64,000 nucleotides of DNA from Rhodoplanes sp963724735 (GTDB taxonomy: Bacteria > Pseudomonadota > Alphaproteobacteria > Rhizobiales > Xanthobacteraceae): assembly GCA_963724735.1 (NCBI GenBank), contig CAVRVX010000019.1, positions 108,934 through 172,933 of the forward strand, in the 5' to 3' direction. The notes under the pieces were generated by a model. The model saw only the letters and a list, made by a program, of their open reading frames with translations. It was not told the DNA's origin and made no database searches. Position 1 is the stretch's first letter. Every line of letters starts with the position of its first letter. This document shows, one piece after another, positions 18,660 through 26,736 of the stretch. The translations under genes were made by a program, and so were the position numbers.

Positions 18660-20024
18660 TCAATGGGCCAATGTTACGCCTTTGCTCGGGGCGACAGCGA
18701 CCCCGATTTCCGGGTAGACGAGCTGCTTGACCACAAGCGCGGCCACCGCGATGACGCCGGGAATGGCCACCACCGCGAATATCTCGCCGAAGCTTAGGTT
18801 GCGGCGCGATAGCTCGGCGACGAGGAAGGAGCCGGCAATGCCGCCGAAGCGGCCGATGCCCAACATCCATGCAACGCCTGTGGCCCGACCCCGTGTCGGA
18901 TAGAACGCGGCCGCAAGTGCTGGCATCGAGCTTTGCGCGGTGTTCATAAGCACACCCGCTACGAAAACGAGCAGCATCAGCCTGCTCACGCTGCTGCCAG
19001 CCGTCAGACCGATAGCGTAGATGAACACGGCGGTCAGCGCATAGCCGATGGCGATTATGCGGTTGGCGTTGAAGCGATCCATGAGCCAGCCGAACAGAAT
19101 TGCACCACAGCCGCCGAGCGGAAACAGCGCCGAGATGAGCGTCGCGGTTTGTGGATCAAGGCCTACCTCCTTGAACAGCAGCGGCATCCAGTTGATCAGC
19201 GCGTAGAAGATCACCAGACCCATGAAATAGGTCAGCCACAGCATGACCGAACCGACGATGTAGGGGCCAGAGAGAACCACGCCAATGCCGCTCACGGCGG
19301 CAGTCGACGACTTCTCGGTCATCACGAACGATCGCGCGGTCACGGCTGCGGATGAGATGCGGCCCAGCGCGGCGCGGATTCGCTCGGCGGGCTGTCCTTT
19401 CGCCACCATGTAACGTACCGACTCCGGTAGCGCGAAGGCGATCACTATCGTTAGCACCAGAGGCGCTGCGCCGCCCAGCACGAGCACGCTGCGCCAGCCG
19501 AAGTGCGGAATCATCCAGGCGGCGAGGAACCCGCCGAACGCTGCTCCCATAGGAAAGCCGCAGAACATCGCGTTGGTGAGTACCGCTCGCTGCCGGTCCG
19601 GGCAGAACTCGCTCATCAGCGTGACGGCGTTGGGCATTGCGGCGCCAAGCCCCACGCCCGTCAGGAATCGAAGAACTGTGAGCCGGTCGAGACTCGTGGA
19701 ATAGGAGGCGGCAAGGCACGCGACGCCGAACACCAGCACCGAACCGACGAGAACCAGCTTGCGGCCTAGCCGGTCCGCAAGCGGCCCCGATATTATGGCA
19801 CCTACGGCAAGGCCGAATAGCGCGGCGCTCAACACCGGTCCTAATTCCGGCCGCGTCACGCCCCACTCCTTGATGAGCGAGGGGGCAATGAAACCGATAG
19901 CGGCGGTATCGAAGCCGTCCAATAGAACGATGACAAAGCACAAGGCGAAGATCAGCCACTGAAACCAGGAGAATGGATGCTCGTTAAGAAACGTTTGGAT
20001 GTCGACGCTCTGATGCTCGTGCAT
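18660..20024 (-). CDS. pcaK: aromatic acid:H+ symporter, 4-hydroxybenzoate transporter PcaK type
   Basis: MFS transporter of the AAHS family (454 aa, 12 hydrophobic segments). The hallmark DGFDTAAIGFIAPSL in helix 1 and GPLADRLGRKLVLVGS (helix 2-3 loop) match PcaK-like permeases, which import 4-hydroxybenzoate and protocatechuate. ATG 20024 has GGGAGGAT upstream. It sits between the ring-reductase genes and the ligase, all on the minus strand, so uptake and activation were probably one transcription unit. The frame is intact. Confidence 0.88.
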   Translation of the reverse strand: MHEHQSVDIQTFLNEHPFSWFQWLIFALCFVIVLLDGFDTAAIGFIAPSLIKEWGVTRPELGPVLSAALFGLAVGAIISGPLADRLGRKLVLVGSVLVFGVACLAASYSTSLDRLTVLRFLTGVGLGAAMPNAVTLMSEFCPDRQRAVLTNAMFCGFPMGAAFGGFLAAWMIPHFGWRSVLVLGGAAPLVLTIVIAFALPESVRYMVAKGQPAERIRAALGRISSAAVTARSFVMTEKSSTAAVSGIGVVLSGPYIVGSVMLWLTYFMGLVIFYALINWMPLLFKEVGLDPQTATLISALFPLGGCGAILFGWLMDRFNANRIIAIGYALTAVFIYAIGLTAGSSVSRLMLLVFVAGVLMNTAQSSMPALAAAFYPTRGRATGVAWMLGIGRFGGIAGSFLVAELSRRNLSFGEIFAVVAIPGVIAVAALVVKQLVYPEIGVAVAPSKGVTLAH

Positions 20025-20143
20025 TTTCTATCCTCCCATTGATTTTTTGGACCATCTCGCCGCCGAGCTTCTGCAGAGCCGCGTCGATCCAGGAGCAGTC
20101 GCTCTTGCCGATGAGCGTGGCCGCCCACTGTTTCTTCTCGGCT

Positions 20144-20257
20144 TCACAAGACCTCCTCCGGGTGAAGGCGCGGAACGCAAATGAGGCCGTCGTCATCGTC
20201 GAGGAGAACCGCCTTGGTGGTGGTCGAGCCGAGATCGATGCCGACGAAGGTTTTCAT
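20144..20257 (-). pseudogene. bcrA: benzoyl-CoA reductase ATPase subunit (BcrA/BadF), N-terminal stub
   Basis: After AAAGGAG and ATG 20257, MKTFVGIDLGSTTTKAVLLD is the phosphate-1 loop of the BcrA/BcrD/HgdC ATPase family. It continues for only 37 codons to a stop at 20144. The remaining ATPase domain and the whole second ATPase subunit (BcrD) are absent. The next 110 bp up to pcaK read KKQWAATLIGKSDCSWIDAA in an open frame that I cannot assign. Without an ATPase the reductase could not couple ATP hydrolysis to ring reduction. Confidence 0.8.
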
Positions 20258-20267
20258 GTCGTCTCCT

Positions 20268-21584
20268 TTAAGCGGCGGCGCGCGCGCCAGCGCGCTTCTG
20301 CTCGATCATCTGGAAGTAGCTTTCCAGCCGGTTCTTGATGTTGGCGGCGGAGAAGTAGCGTGGATCGACGAGGTCGGATTCGATGAACGCGGCCGGCTTG
20401 CCGGTGCGCTTCTCCACCTCGCGCATGATGAGGAGCTGTCCCGCCGAGAAGCTATTGCAGCTCTTGATCGAGTTGATGAGGAGGCCGTCCGCCTCGTATT
20501 CGTTGACATAGTTCGTCAGCATGTCGATGCGCATCGGCAGGCTGCGATTGGTGTAGACGCCGAGGCAGTATTCGGCGAGCGTCTCGAGCGGCTTGTCGGG
20601 ATCGTGGCGGAAGCCGAAATCATATACGCCGCCGACCTTGGTGTAGCTCGACGCCACCACCACCGCGCCCTCGTCGTAGAACATTTTCCAGAACTGGCGG
20701 AAGTTGGTGTAATTCGGCGGGCCTTCGACGACGAGGCGGTACTTCTCCTTGCCCATGTCGCCGTCGGGCGTCACCGGCCCCTGGCCGTTGGCAAGCCGCT
20801 CCTCCACCTCGTTGCGCAGGAACCCGTAATAGTCGATCGCGTCCTGGGTGCCGCGGAAGGCGCCGAAGATCGGCCCGATATAGTAGATGCCGCCGAAATA
20901 GGCGTCGATCGGCGAAGGCTTGGTCTTCGCCGTCTGCAGGACACGCACGAGATTGTCCTCGGCCTTAACTGACTTCTTGAGATATTCGCGCAGCCGGTCG
21001 ATGTCGAACTTCACTCCGGAAATCCGCTCAAGCTTCGGGATCACTTCTTCCTTGAGCTGCTTGACCATGTACTGGGTCATGTTCGGCGTGATCTTGCCGT
21101 CACCCATATAGGGCGTATGCAGCATGATGGTCTCGCACTTGTACTGTTCGCGCAGCAGCTCGAACCACTTCATGAAGGTGAAGCAGCCGGTGTAGGACAA
21201 CAGCAGCACGTCGGGATCGGGAAACTTCTTCCCGTTCGGCGCGATATTGCCCTTCGCCATCATGCCGATATCGGATTTGACATAGGTGCACACGTCCTCG
21301 GAATGGCCGATCTTCTCGGCTTCGAGCACGTAATTGCCGGAGAGGCGGCGCAGCCCGCTCTGGATGGCGTTGACCTCGGGCAGATTGTTCACGAGGCCGA
21401 AGCACATGATCAACTCGTTGAGATTGCCGGGCACGAAGGTGCAGCACACCTTCGCGCCGGTCTCCGGCGCGGCGGTGAGCCGGTCATAATGCGCGGCCAT
21501 CATCTCTTTCTGCTTCGCCATCGAGGCGTCCTTCTCGATGTCCTTGGCGGCAGTCTTGGGGGTCACGATTTTGGTCGCTGTCAT
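20268..21584 (-). CDS. bcrB: benzoyl-CoA reductase subunit B (BcrB/BadE)
   Basis: One of the two catalytic subunits (438 aa) of ATP-dependent class I benzoyl-CoA reductase, related to 2-hydroxyacyl-CoA dehydratases. Together with BcrC it binds benzoyl-CoA and a [4Fe-4S] cluster. Cysteines in LLLSYTGCFTFMKW and INSIKSCNSFSAGQL are the likely cluster ligands; AAFIESDLVDPRYFSAANIK is the family's C-terminal signature. ATG 21584 overlaps the bcrC stop as ATGA. A much longer open frame extends upstream to 22676 but is the antiparallel-free shadow of bcrC and was discarded. Ten bases downstream lies the bcrA stub. Confidence 0.9.
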   Translation of the reverse strand: MTATKIVTPKTAAKDIEKDASMAKQKEMMAAHYDRLTAAPETGAKVCCTFVPGNLNELIMCFGLVNNLPEVNAIQSGLRRLSGNYVLEAEKIGHSEDVCTYVKSDIGMMAKGNIAPNGKKFPDPDVLLLSYTGCFTFMKWFELLREQYKCETIMLHTPYMGDGKITPNMTQYMVKQLKEEVIPKLERISGVKFDIDRLREYLKKSVKAEDNLVRVLQTAKTKPSPIDAYFGGIYYIGPIFGAFRGTQDAIDYYGFLRNEVEERLANGQGPVTPDGDMGKEKYRLVVEGPPNYTNFRQFWKMFYDEGAVVVASSYTKVGGVYDFGFRHDPDKPLETLAEYCLGVYTNRSLPMRIDMLTNYVNEYEADGLLINSIKSCNSFSAGQLLIMREVEKRTGKPAAFIESDLVDPRYFSAANIKNRLESYFQMIEQKRAGARAAA

Positions 21585-22750
21585 TGTTCGCTCCATAGCT
21601 TGATCGAGTTGGCGAAGGTGCCAGCCTGCTCGCGGATCGGCTGCATCTGGCCGGAGTTCTCGGCGTATTTGAACGCGATGTAGGGAATGCCGGCCTCGGC
21701 CAGCACATGCTGGAGCATGGGACGGTCGAGCAGCGCCGGGTCGCAGAAGCTCGGACACGCGAAGATCACGCCTTCGGCGTTCGTACGCTTCACCGCGCGG
21801 ACGAGATGCTGGCCCTTTTCCTTGAGGTCGGGCTCGTATTTCGCCGCGGTCGATTCGGAATGGTGCAGAAAGGCGAGCGCGAGATTGCGGATCGGGTCGC
21901 CCTCGGTCGGCACATCGGCGGTGAGCCAACGCGTGACCAGAAGCAGGTCGTCGTCGACCACGTAGCAGCCGGCGAGTTCCAGCGACTTGATCAGATTGAG
22001 CGGCGGCTGTTCGCAAAACGCGCCGGTGAGCACGATGCGGCAATTGTCGCGGCGCGGCCGCTCCTCGGCGCGGGCGGCGGTGAGGTAATTGCGCAGCATA
22101 TCGGTGTGCCGCTCGACCGAAAGAACGAGCCCGGCGCGCATGATCAGATAGACTTCGGCCGCCGGCGCCTGCCATGGCCGCTCGGCGCGGAAGGCGTAGA
22201 CCTCGCACACTAGCCGGCGGTTCTCGTTGTAGAGCGCGATCGAGTTGCGCAGCTCGTCGTCGGTGATCGGCTTGCCGCGCAGCGTTCCGAGATCGTGCCG
22301 CAGTTCGGCGAGTTCCTGAATGTAGTAGTTGCCGCCGATCTCGTCCCGGTAATTCTGCGGCACATCGAAGTACCGCACATACACCTGCGGGAACATGATC
22401 TTCCACATGCCCGAGAGATTGCGGATGACGTCGCAGATCGAGGGGAAGAGCATGCCGTCGACGAAATCGAGGCGGCCGGAGACGCCGAGCTCGACGGTGG
22501 AGCGCGGGATACGGCAGATATAGCTCTGGTAATAGGCGTCGCCGTGTATCACTTCGAGCTGGTCGCCGCCGCCAAGAACCCCGAGGGGAAGCATGTCGGC
22601 AGCGTGAATGATCTCGCGCGGCACGTAGATCGGCATATAGCCGACCACCTTGCGCCCTGCTTTCCCCGCCTTCCACTCGCGCGCCGTGTTGAAATTGAGG
22701 TCCTCGTACAGTCGGGTCGCGTGCGCGACGGTCTCGGAGGCGCTCGGCAT
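21581..22750 (-). CDS. bcrC: benzoyl-CoA reductase subunit C (BcrC/BadD)
   Basis: Second catalytic subunit (389 aa) of ATP-dependent benzoyl-CoA reductase. GYMPIYVPREIIHAADMLPL, SYICRIPRSTVELG and FACPSFCDPALLDRPML carry the conserved Cys and Pro pattern of the HgdA/B-BcrB/C superfamily. ATG 22750 (MPSASETVAHATRL) was preferred over 22768 because it lies two bases after the dch stop (TGATCATG), fitting coupled translation. The order C then B agrees with badDE and bcrCB operons. Confidence 0.9.
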   Translation of the reverse strand: MPSASETVAHATRLYEDLNFNTAREWKAGKAGRKVVGYMPIYVPREIIHAADMLPLGVLGGGDQLEVIHGDAYYQSYICRIPRSTVELGVSGRLDFVDGMLFPSICDVIRNLSGMWKIMFPQVYVRYFDVPQNYRDEIGGNYYIQELAELRHDLGTLRGKPITDDELRNSIALYNENRRLVCEVYAFRAERPWQAPAAEVYLIMRAGLVLSVERHTDMLRNYLTAARAEERPRRDNCRIVLTGAFCEQPPLNLIKSLELAGCYVVDDDLLLVTRWLTADVPTEGDPIRNLALAFLHHSESTAAKYEPDLKEKGQHLVRAVKRTNAEGVIFACPSFCDPALLDRPMLQHVLAEAGIPYIAFKYAENSGQMQPIREQAGTFANSIKLWSEQ

Positions 22751-22752
22751 GA

Positions 22753-23110
22753 TCAACAGTGCTCCCATTTCGCCGGCCGCTTGGCGATGAAGGCTTGCAG
22801 GCCTTCCAGCGCGTCGCAGCTCTTCATCAGTAGTTCATCGAGATAAAGCCGCTCGACCGCGGCGAGCTTCACCCGCACGCGGGCGACATAGTCGTGCCGT
22901 GCCGCCTTGAGTGCGAAGCGTTACGAGCTGGCGCTTTTCGGCGTCAGATGCTCGACGATATGGTCGAGCGCCGCCTTCTCGGGGTCGGTGACCGCCTATT
23001 TCGCGCTTCCGACCGCGGCGGCGTCCGCACCGCTCATGGTGCGGCCGGAGACGAGAAGGTCGAATGCGTGCGCCGGCCCGATCAACTCTGGCAATAGACA
23101 CGACGCCGCA
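22753..23110 (-). pseudogene. dch: cyclohexa-1,5-diene-1-carbonyl-CoA hydratase (Dch), C-terminal remnant
   Basis: Crotonase-fold remains in several frames: APAASCLLPELIGPAHAFDL and LLVSGRTMSGADAA, then DHIVEHLTPKSAS, then LKAARHDYVARVRVKL and LYLDELLMKSCDALEGLQ ending AKRPAKWEHC. These match the C-terminal half of dienoyl-CoA hydratases that act on the product of benzoyl-CoA reductase. At least two frameshifts and the loss of the N-terminal half make it non-functional. It ends two bases before bcrC. Confidence 0.7.
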
Positions 23111-23159
23111 GGCGCCAATTGCCGAGCGCTCGCGCATGGAACGCCATCAGATTGGACAG

Positions 23160-23460
23160 GCGCAACTCGACCTTGTCCATCGCAAAGCGCTTGCAGGCGT
23201 CGCAGGTTCCGCATGGGATCACCGCGGGCACGATCACGGTTTTGCCGACCCACGCGTCCGCGTCTGGTCCCGCCCGACGACATGGCCCTGATTTCGTGAC
23301 CAAGGCAAAGCGGCAGCGCGTGATTGGTGCGCACGCCGTCATAGTAATAGCCGAGGTCGGTGTGGCAGACGCCGCATCCGGCGATTTTGACTACCGATTC
23401 GCCCGGTGCGGGCTTCGGCTCGAACTCCGATAGCGCGAGCGGCACACCCGAAGCCGTCAT
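23160..23460 (-). pseudogene. had: 6-hydroxycyclohex-1-ene-1-carbonyl-CoA dehydrogenase (Had), N-terminal remnant
   Basis: Zinc-alcohol-dehydrogenase N-terminus: PLALSEFEPKPAPGESVVK, AGCGVCHTDLGYYYDGVRTN and LGHEI in frame from ATG 23460, then WVGKTVIVPAVIPCGTCDAC after a frameshift near 23290. Catalytic and structural zinc Cys residues are visible, but the Rossmann domain is gone. A deletion joins this stub to the Dch remnant. Had follows Dch in the ring-degradation pathway, so the pair marks the start of the former had-dch-bcr operon. Confidence 0.75.
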
Positions 23461-23645
23461 GACCCAACGACCGCCATGCGCGCTTCCCTTTCGTTTCTTC
23501 GGCTGAGTATTACAGTAATTAAGTACGTGAATGCTTGGTTCGGGTCAACAAAGAAGACATCCGCAAAAAGACGGATCGACTTTCCGGGGAGCGGACGCGC
23601 TCTGCTCGCCACGTGCGGGTCGGCAGGGCCGAGAAGGGAACACAA

Positions 23646-24165
23646 TCAAATGGTTAAGATATTTCGATTGATCGGCAGAAGGGGACGATGCTGCATAAAG
23701 CTTTGCCTTCTTCTTGCCAGCGCGGTTGGCGAGCCGCATCGCCCAGCTCTTAAGAGCTGTGCAGCCCTTGAGTGGCCTGTCAGGATGATATTGCCGGCCT
23801 CGTAAAGCGCCGTTCGCACCCCCTCGTCGCCGATTTTACTGATCCAGCCAGTGATGTCCGTTTCACCGGATTGATATTTTTCTGGGGTCAGCCCGAAATG
23901 CGCCCCAACCCCCTTCGACGATTTGAACCGCGCGGGATCATCAATCGCCGTAACATAGGTGAGTGCCACAATCGCGCCGACGCCGGGCGTCGACATCAGC
24001 AGCCGCACCCGTCCGTCCGAACGTGCGATCGAACGCACCCGCTTCTCGAAGCCGGCGAACTCGCGCCGCAGGGTCTCGTGGAATTGGAAGACGAATTCGT
24101 CGAGATAGCTTTGGAGATGTTTCCTTCGCAGGCCGTCGCAATTACCAGACTTGATTTACCGCTCC
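23646..24165 (-). pseudogene. IS110-family transposase, C-terminal fragment
   Basis: The transposase_20 domain is readable: LMSTPGVGAIVALTYVTAID, KSSKGVGAHFGLTPEKYQSG and DEGVRTALYEAGNIILT, with the preceding coiled region (RKHLQSYLDEFVFQFHETL) in a second frame and the tail KSWAMRLANRAGKKKAK in a third. The DEDD catalytic domain is missing. It separates the had remnant from the broken enoyl-CoA hydratase. Confidence 0.85.
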
Positions 24166-24591
24166 CGTAGGGGTTGGCTGGCGTTCCGTGCTGTGCGAGT
24201 TCTTGTTCGTGAGAAAGTGACCGCTGTCACGCACTCTATTTTGGCGACGGGATTTAGCGGCCGGCGATGGCGATTGGGCCGCGCGCGTGTCGCCGAACGA
24301 GGACAACAAGGGAGGCGTCGCTGGATGTTCCCGCTCAATATTGCCGAGGGAGTTGCAACGCTGACGCTTTAGCCGGCCGCCCGTGAACGCGATCAGCGAG
24401 GAATGGCTGCGGCGGTTCGAGGGTGAGCTCGATGGGTCGCGCGCAATGACTGGAAGGTGCTGCATCTGTGTTCGGACCAGAAGGATGTTCTGTGCCGGCG
24501 CCGACCTCAAAGAGGTGCACGAGTATATGCAAATGGCGGACGGGCCCAATCGGATGTACGCCTATGTCGCGAATATCCAGCGGCTCTATGC

Positions 24592-25088
24592 CGAAGAAAA
24601 ACTGACGCAAGAGCAGTGGAGTAAGGATCAGATCAGCGGGAGTCTGGCGAAGGATGGTGTCGCTTTTATCAGTCACGAGCGCATCTATCAGCATGTCTGG
24701 AAAGACAAGAAAGACGGGGGCACGCTGTATCTTCACTTGCGTCACAGCGGCAAAAAATACAACAGGCGCAAGGGCAAGAATTCGGGGCGCGGGCTCTTAA
24801 GAACGGCGTAGATATCGATCAGCGGTCTCTTATTGTCGCCGCAAAAAGCCGCATAGGAAACTGGGAGGATGACAAGATTATCGGCGAGAATCACAAAGGC
24901 GTTGTCATGTCGCACGTCGAGCGAACCTCCAAATACACCAAGCTCGCGAAACTGCCGGACAAGAACGCGAACTTTGTCGTGCAGGACTGCGCACGCGTGC
25001 TTTTGCCGCTCGCTGACCGCATCGAAACAATCACTTACGACAATGGAAAAGAGTTCGCCTCTCACGCCCAAATCGCAACCTCGCTGTC
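24592..25088 (+). mobile_element. IS30-family element, internal fragment
   Basis: This is a middle piece of an IS30 transposase: EEKLTQEQWSKDQISG, FISHERIYQHVWKDKKDGG, then in the next frame RIGNWEDDKIIGENHKGVVM and RIETITYDNGKEFASHAQ. It is nearly the same sequence as the fuller copy at 30213-31426, including the frameshift after SGRG, but it lacks both element ends. It is therefore an internally derived scrap, not a fresh transposition. Confidence 0.85.
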
Positions 25089-25490
25089 CGTATTGAACGG
25101 ATCGAACGGGTCAGATTGGCGGAAATCGGCGGCGCCGCCATGGGGGGCGGGCTCGAGCTTGCACTCTCCTGTGACCTTCGCATCGCCGCCGTCGAAGCGA
25201 AGATCGGCCTGCCCGAAGCGCGGCTCGGCCTCATTCCGGCGGCCGGCGGCCGGCGGCACGCAGCGCCTCACGCGGCTGTGCGGCCCCTCGGCGGCGTCGC
25301 GCCTGATCCTCGGCGCGGAAATCCTGGACGGCAACAGCGCGCGCGACTTCGGCGTGGTGCAATGGGCATTTCGGCGCGCCGAACTTGCCGAGCGCGAAAT
25401 CGCCCGCCGCGTCGCCGACCTTGCGGTCGCGGCTGGTCGGCTGCAAGGCCTGCATGGCCGCATCCGAGTCACGCCCCCTCTACGCCGGTC

Positions 25491-25668
25491 GTCATCTGCC
25501 CGGTCATCAGGCTCCCGACAGACTTGTCCCAGAGGTGGACAACGCCTCTGGTTTTGACGACGCTACAGGACTTAACGACGCGTCTTCGATGGGTTCACTT
25601 TCGTTCGTCTTTCGGACACTCACCTGCTCAAGTCTTCCTTGAACTGCCGCTGGCGAGCCCGGGCGCGG
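25491..25668. other. 178-bp insert of unknown origin in the hydratase gene
   Basis: The hydratase reads through LYAGG if bases 25491-25668 are removed (CTCTACGCCGG joined to CGGCTTCACC). The insert has no recognisable ORF product and no clear terminal repeats; the frame through it looks spurious. It may be a degraded element end. Confidence 0.4.
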
Positions 25669-25788
25669 CGGCTTCACCGACGAGATCGAGCTGACGCGGG
25701 GACTGCTCACCAACAAGGAAACGCAACGCGTGGAAGCATTTCTCGCCGGCCAGGCGGGCGACGCGGGCGCCAAGAAGGGAGGAAACTG

Positions 25789-26535
25789 ATGAATTTGTCA
25801 GGGAAGGTCGCGGTCATTACCGGGAGCGCGTCAGGAATCGGGAAGGCCACCGTTCTCGCCTTTGCGCAGGCCGGCGCCCATGTGATCGGTGCCGACATCG
25901 ACGCCGCGAAGGGTGCCGCTGCCGCGCAGGAAATGCAGGCGGACAAACTCTCGGTCGAGTTCGTGAAGATCGATCTCGCTTCGTCCGATTCCATTCGCGC
26001 CTGTGCCGCGGCGATCACCGAGAAGCATCCGAAGGTCGACATTCTGGTCAACACCGCCGGCTACAGCCTGATCGAACCGTTTGCCGCCAACAAGCCGGGC
26101 TATATCGACCTGGTGGTGGCGATCAATCTCTCCGGTGTGATGCATCTGACCCAGGCGCTGCTGCCGGCGCTGATCGCCGCCGGCAAGAGCAAGATCGTCA
26201 ATGTGGCGAGCGATGCCGGGCGCGTCGGCAGCTCGGGCGAGACCGCCTATGCGGCGGCGAAAGGCGGGGTGATCGCCTTCACCAAGTCGCTCGCACGCGA
26301 GGTGACGCGGCATTCGATCTGCGTCAACTGCATATGCCCGGGGCCGACCGACACGCCGATGCTGCGCTCACGACCCGAAAAACTGCTCGACGCCTTCCTC
26401 AAGGCGATCCCGTTCAAGCGGTTTGCCGAGCCGCGGGAGATTGCCGACGCGATCCTGTTTTTTGCGAGTTCGCGCTCCGACTACATCACTGCGCAGGTGC
26501 TGAGCGTGAGCGGCGGGCTCACCTTTGCGGGGTAG
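25789..26535 (+). CDS. short-chain dehydrogenase, BadH-like (2-hydroxycyclohexane-carboxyl-CoA dehydrogenase type)
   Basis: NAD(P)-dependent SDR of 248 aa. TGSASGIGKA is the cofactor glycine motif, and the catalytic tetrad is seen in VNTAGYS, VASDAGRVGSSGETAYAAAK (Ser-Tyr-Lys) and the following helix. SSGETAYAAAKGG, CPGPTDTPML and LSVSGGLTFAG resemble BadH of the cyclohexanecarboxylate/benzoate route, so a hydroxyacyl-CoA substrate is likely but not proven. ATG 25789 overlaps the hydratase stop. The frame is intact. Confidence 0.85.
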   Translation: MNLSGKVAVITGSASGIGKATVLAFAQAGAHVIGADIDAAKGAAAAQEMQADKLSVEFVKIDLASSDSIRACAAAITEKHPKVDILVNTAGYSLIEPFAANKPGYIDLVVAINLSGVMHLTQALLPALIAAGKSKIVNVASDAGRVGSSGETAYAAAKGGVIAFTKSLAREVTRHSICVNCICPGPTDTPMLRSRPEKLLDAFLKAIPFKRFAEPREIADAILFFASSRSDYITAQVLSVSGGLTFAG

Positions 26536-26547
26536 GCTCGCACCCAT

Positions 26548-26575
26548 CCTCCCCCGCGCTTGAGCGCGGGGGAGG
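26548..26575 (+). terminator. 12-bp GC hairpin after the SDR gene
   Basis: CCTCCCCCGCGC and GCGCGGGGGAGG form a perfect 12-bp stem with a TTGA loop, 12 bp after the SDR stop. There is no T run, so this is a strong hairpin that may terminate or protect the transcript rather than a textbook intrinsic terminator. Confidence 0.5.
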
Positions 26576-26736
26576 GGAGCCGCCCAGGGGCGTGCCGCGT
26601 GCCCCCTCCACCATGCTGGGCATGTCATCCTCCCCCGGTGTCACGGGGAAGGATGAAGGTTAACCGCTCCGGGAACGGAGGGAGCGGAAGTCGAATGCTT
26701 CTTTGCAATCCGGACATGCTTTCCAAGGAGATGACG

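Larger units (their letters stand above)
24325..25789 (+). pseudogene. enoyl-CoA hydratase/isomerase, split by two insertions
   Basis: A crotonase gene in three pieces. Piece 1 (24325-24591) runs from MFPLNIAEGVATLTL (GGGAGG 9 bp upstream) to MYAYVANIQRLYA, with frameshifts near 24370 and 24450-24485. Piece 2 (25089-25490) has LAEIGGAAMGGGLELALSC, the oxyanion-hole signature, and GLPEARLGLIPAAGG. Piece 3 (25669-25789) has FTDEIELTRGLLTNKETQR to the stop. An IS30 fragment and a 178-bp insert separate them. The stop TGA overlaps the SDR start (TGATG), so hydratase and SDR were an operon. Confidence 0.85.

Noticed and set aside
20268..22676. 802-codon minus-strand frame as a fused reductase
   Set aside because: Only its last 438 codons encode BcrB; the upstream part is bcrC read in the wrong frame. 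bcrC has its own start and overlaps bcrB by ATGA.
25491..25668. Open frame through the 178-bp insert as a real C-terminal extension of the hydratase
   Set aside because: The hydratase C-terminus resumes after the insert, and the insert's translation has no similarity I recognise.
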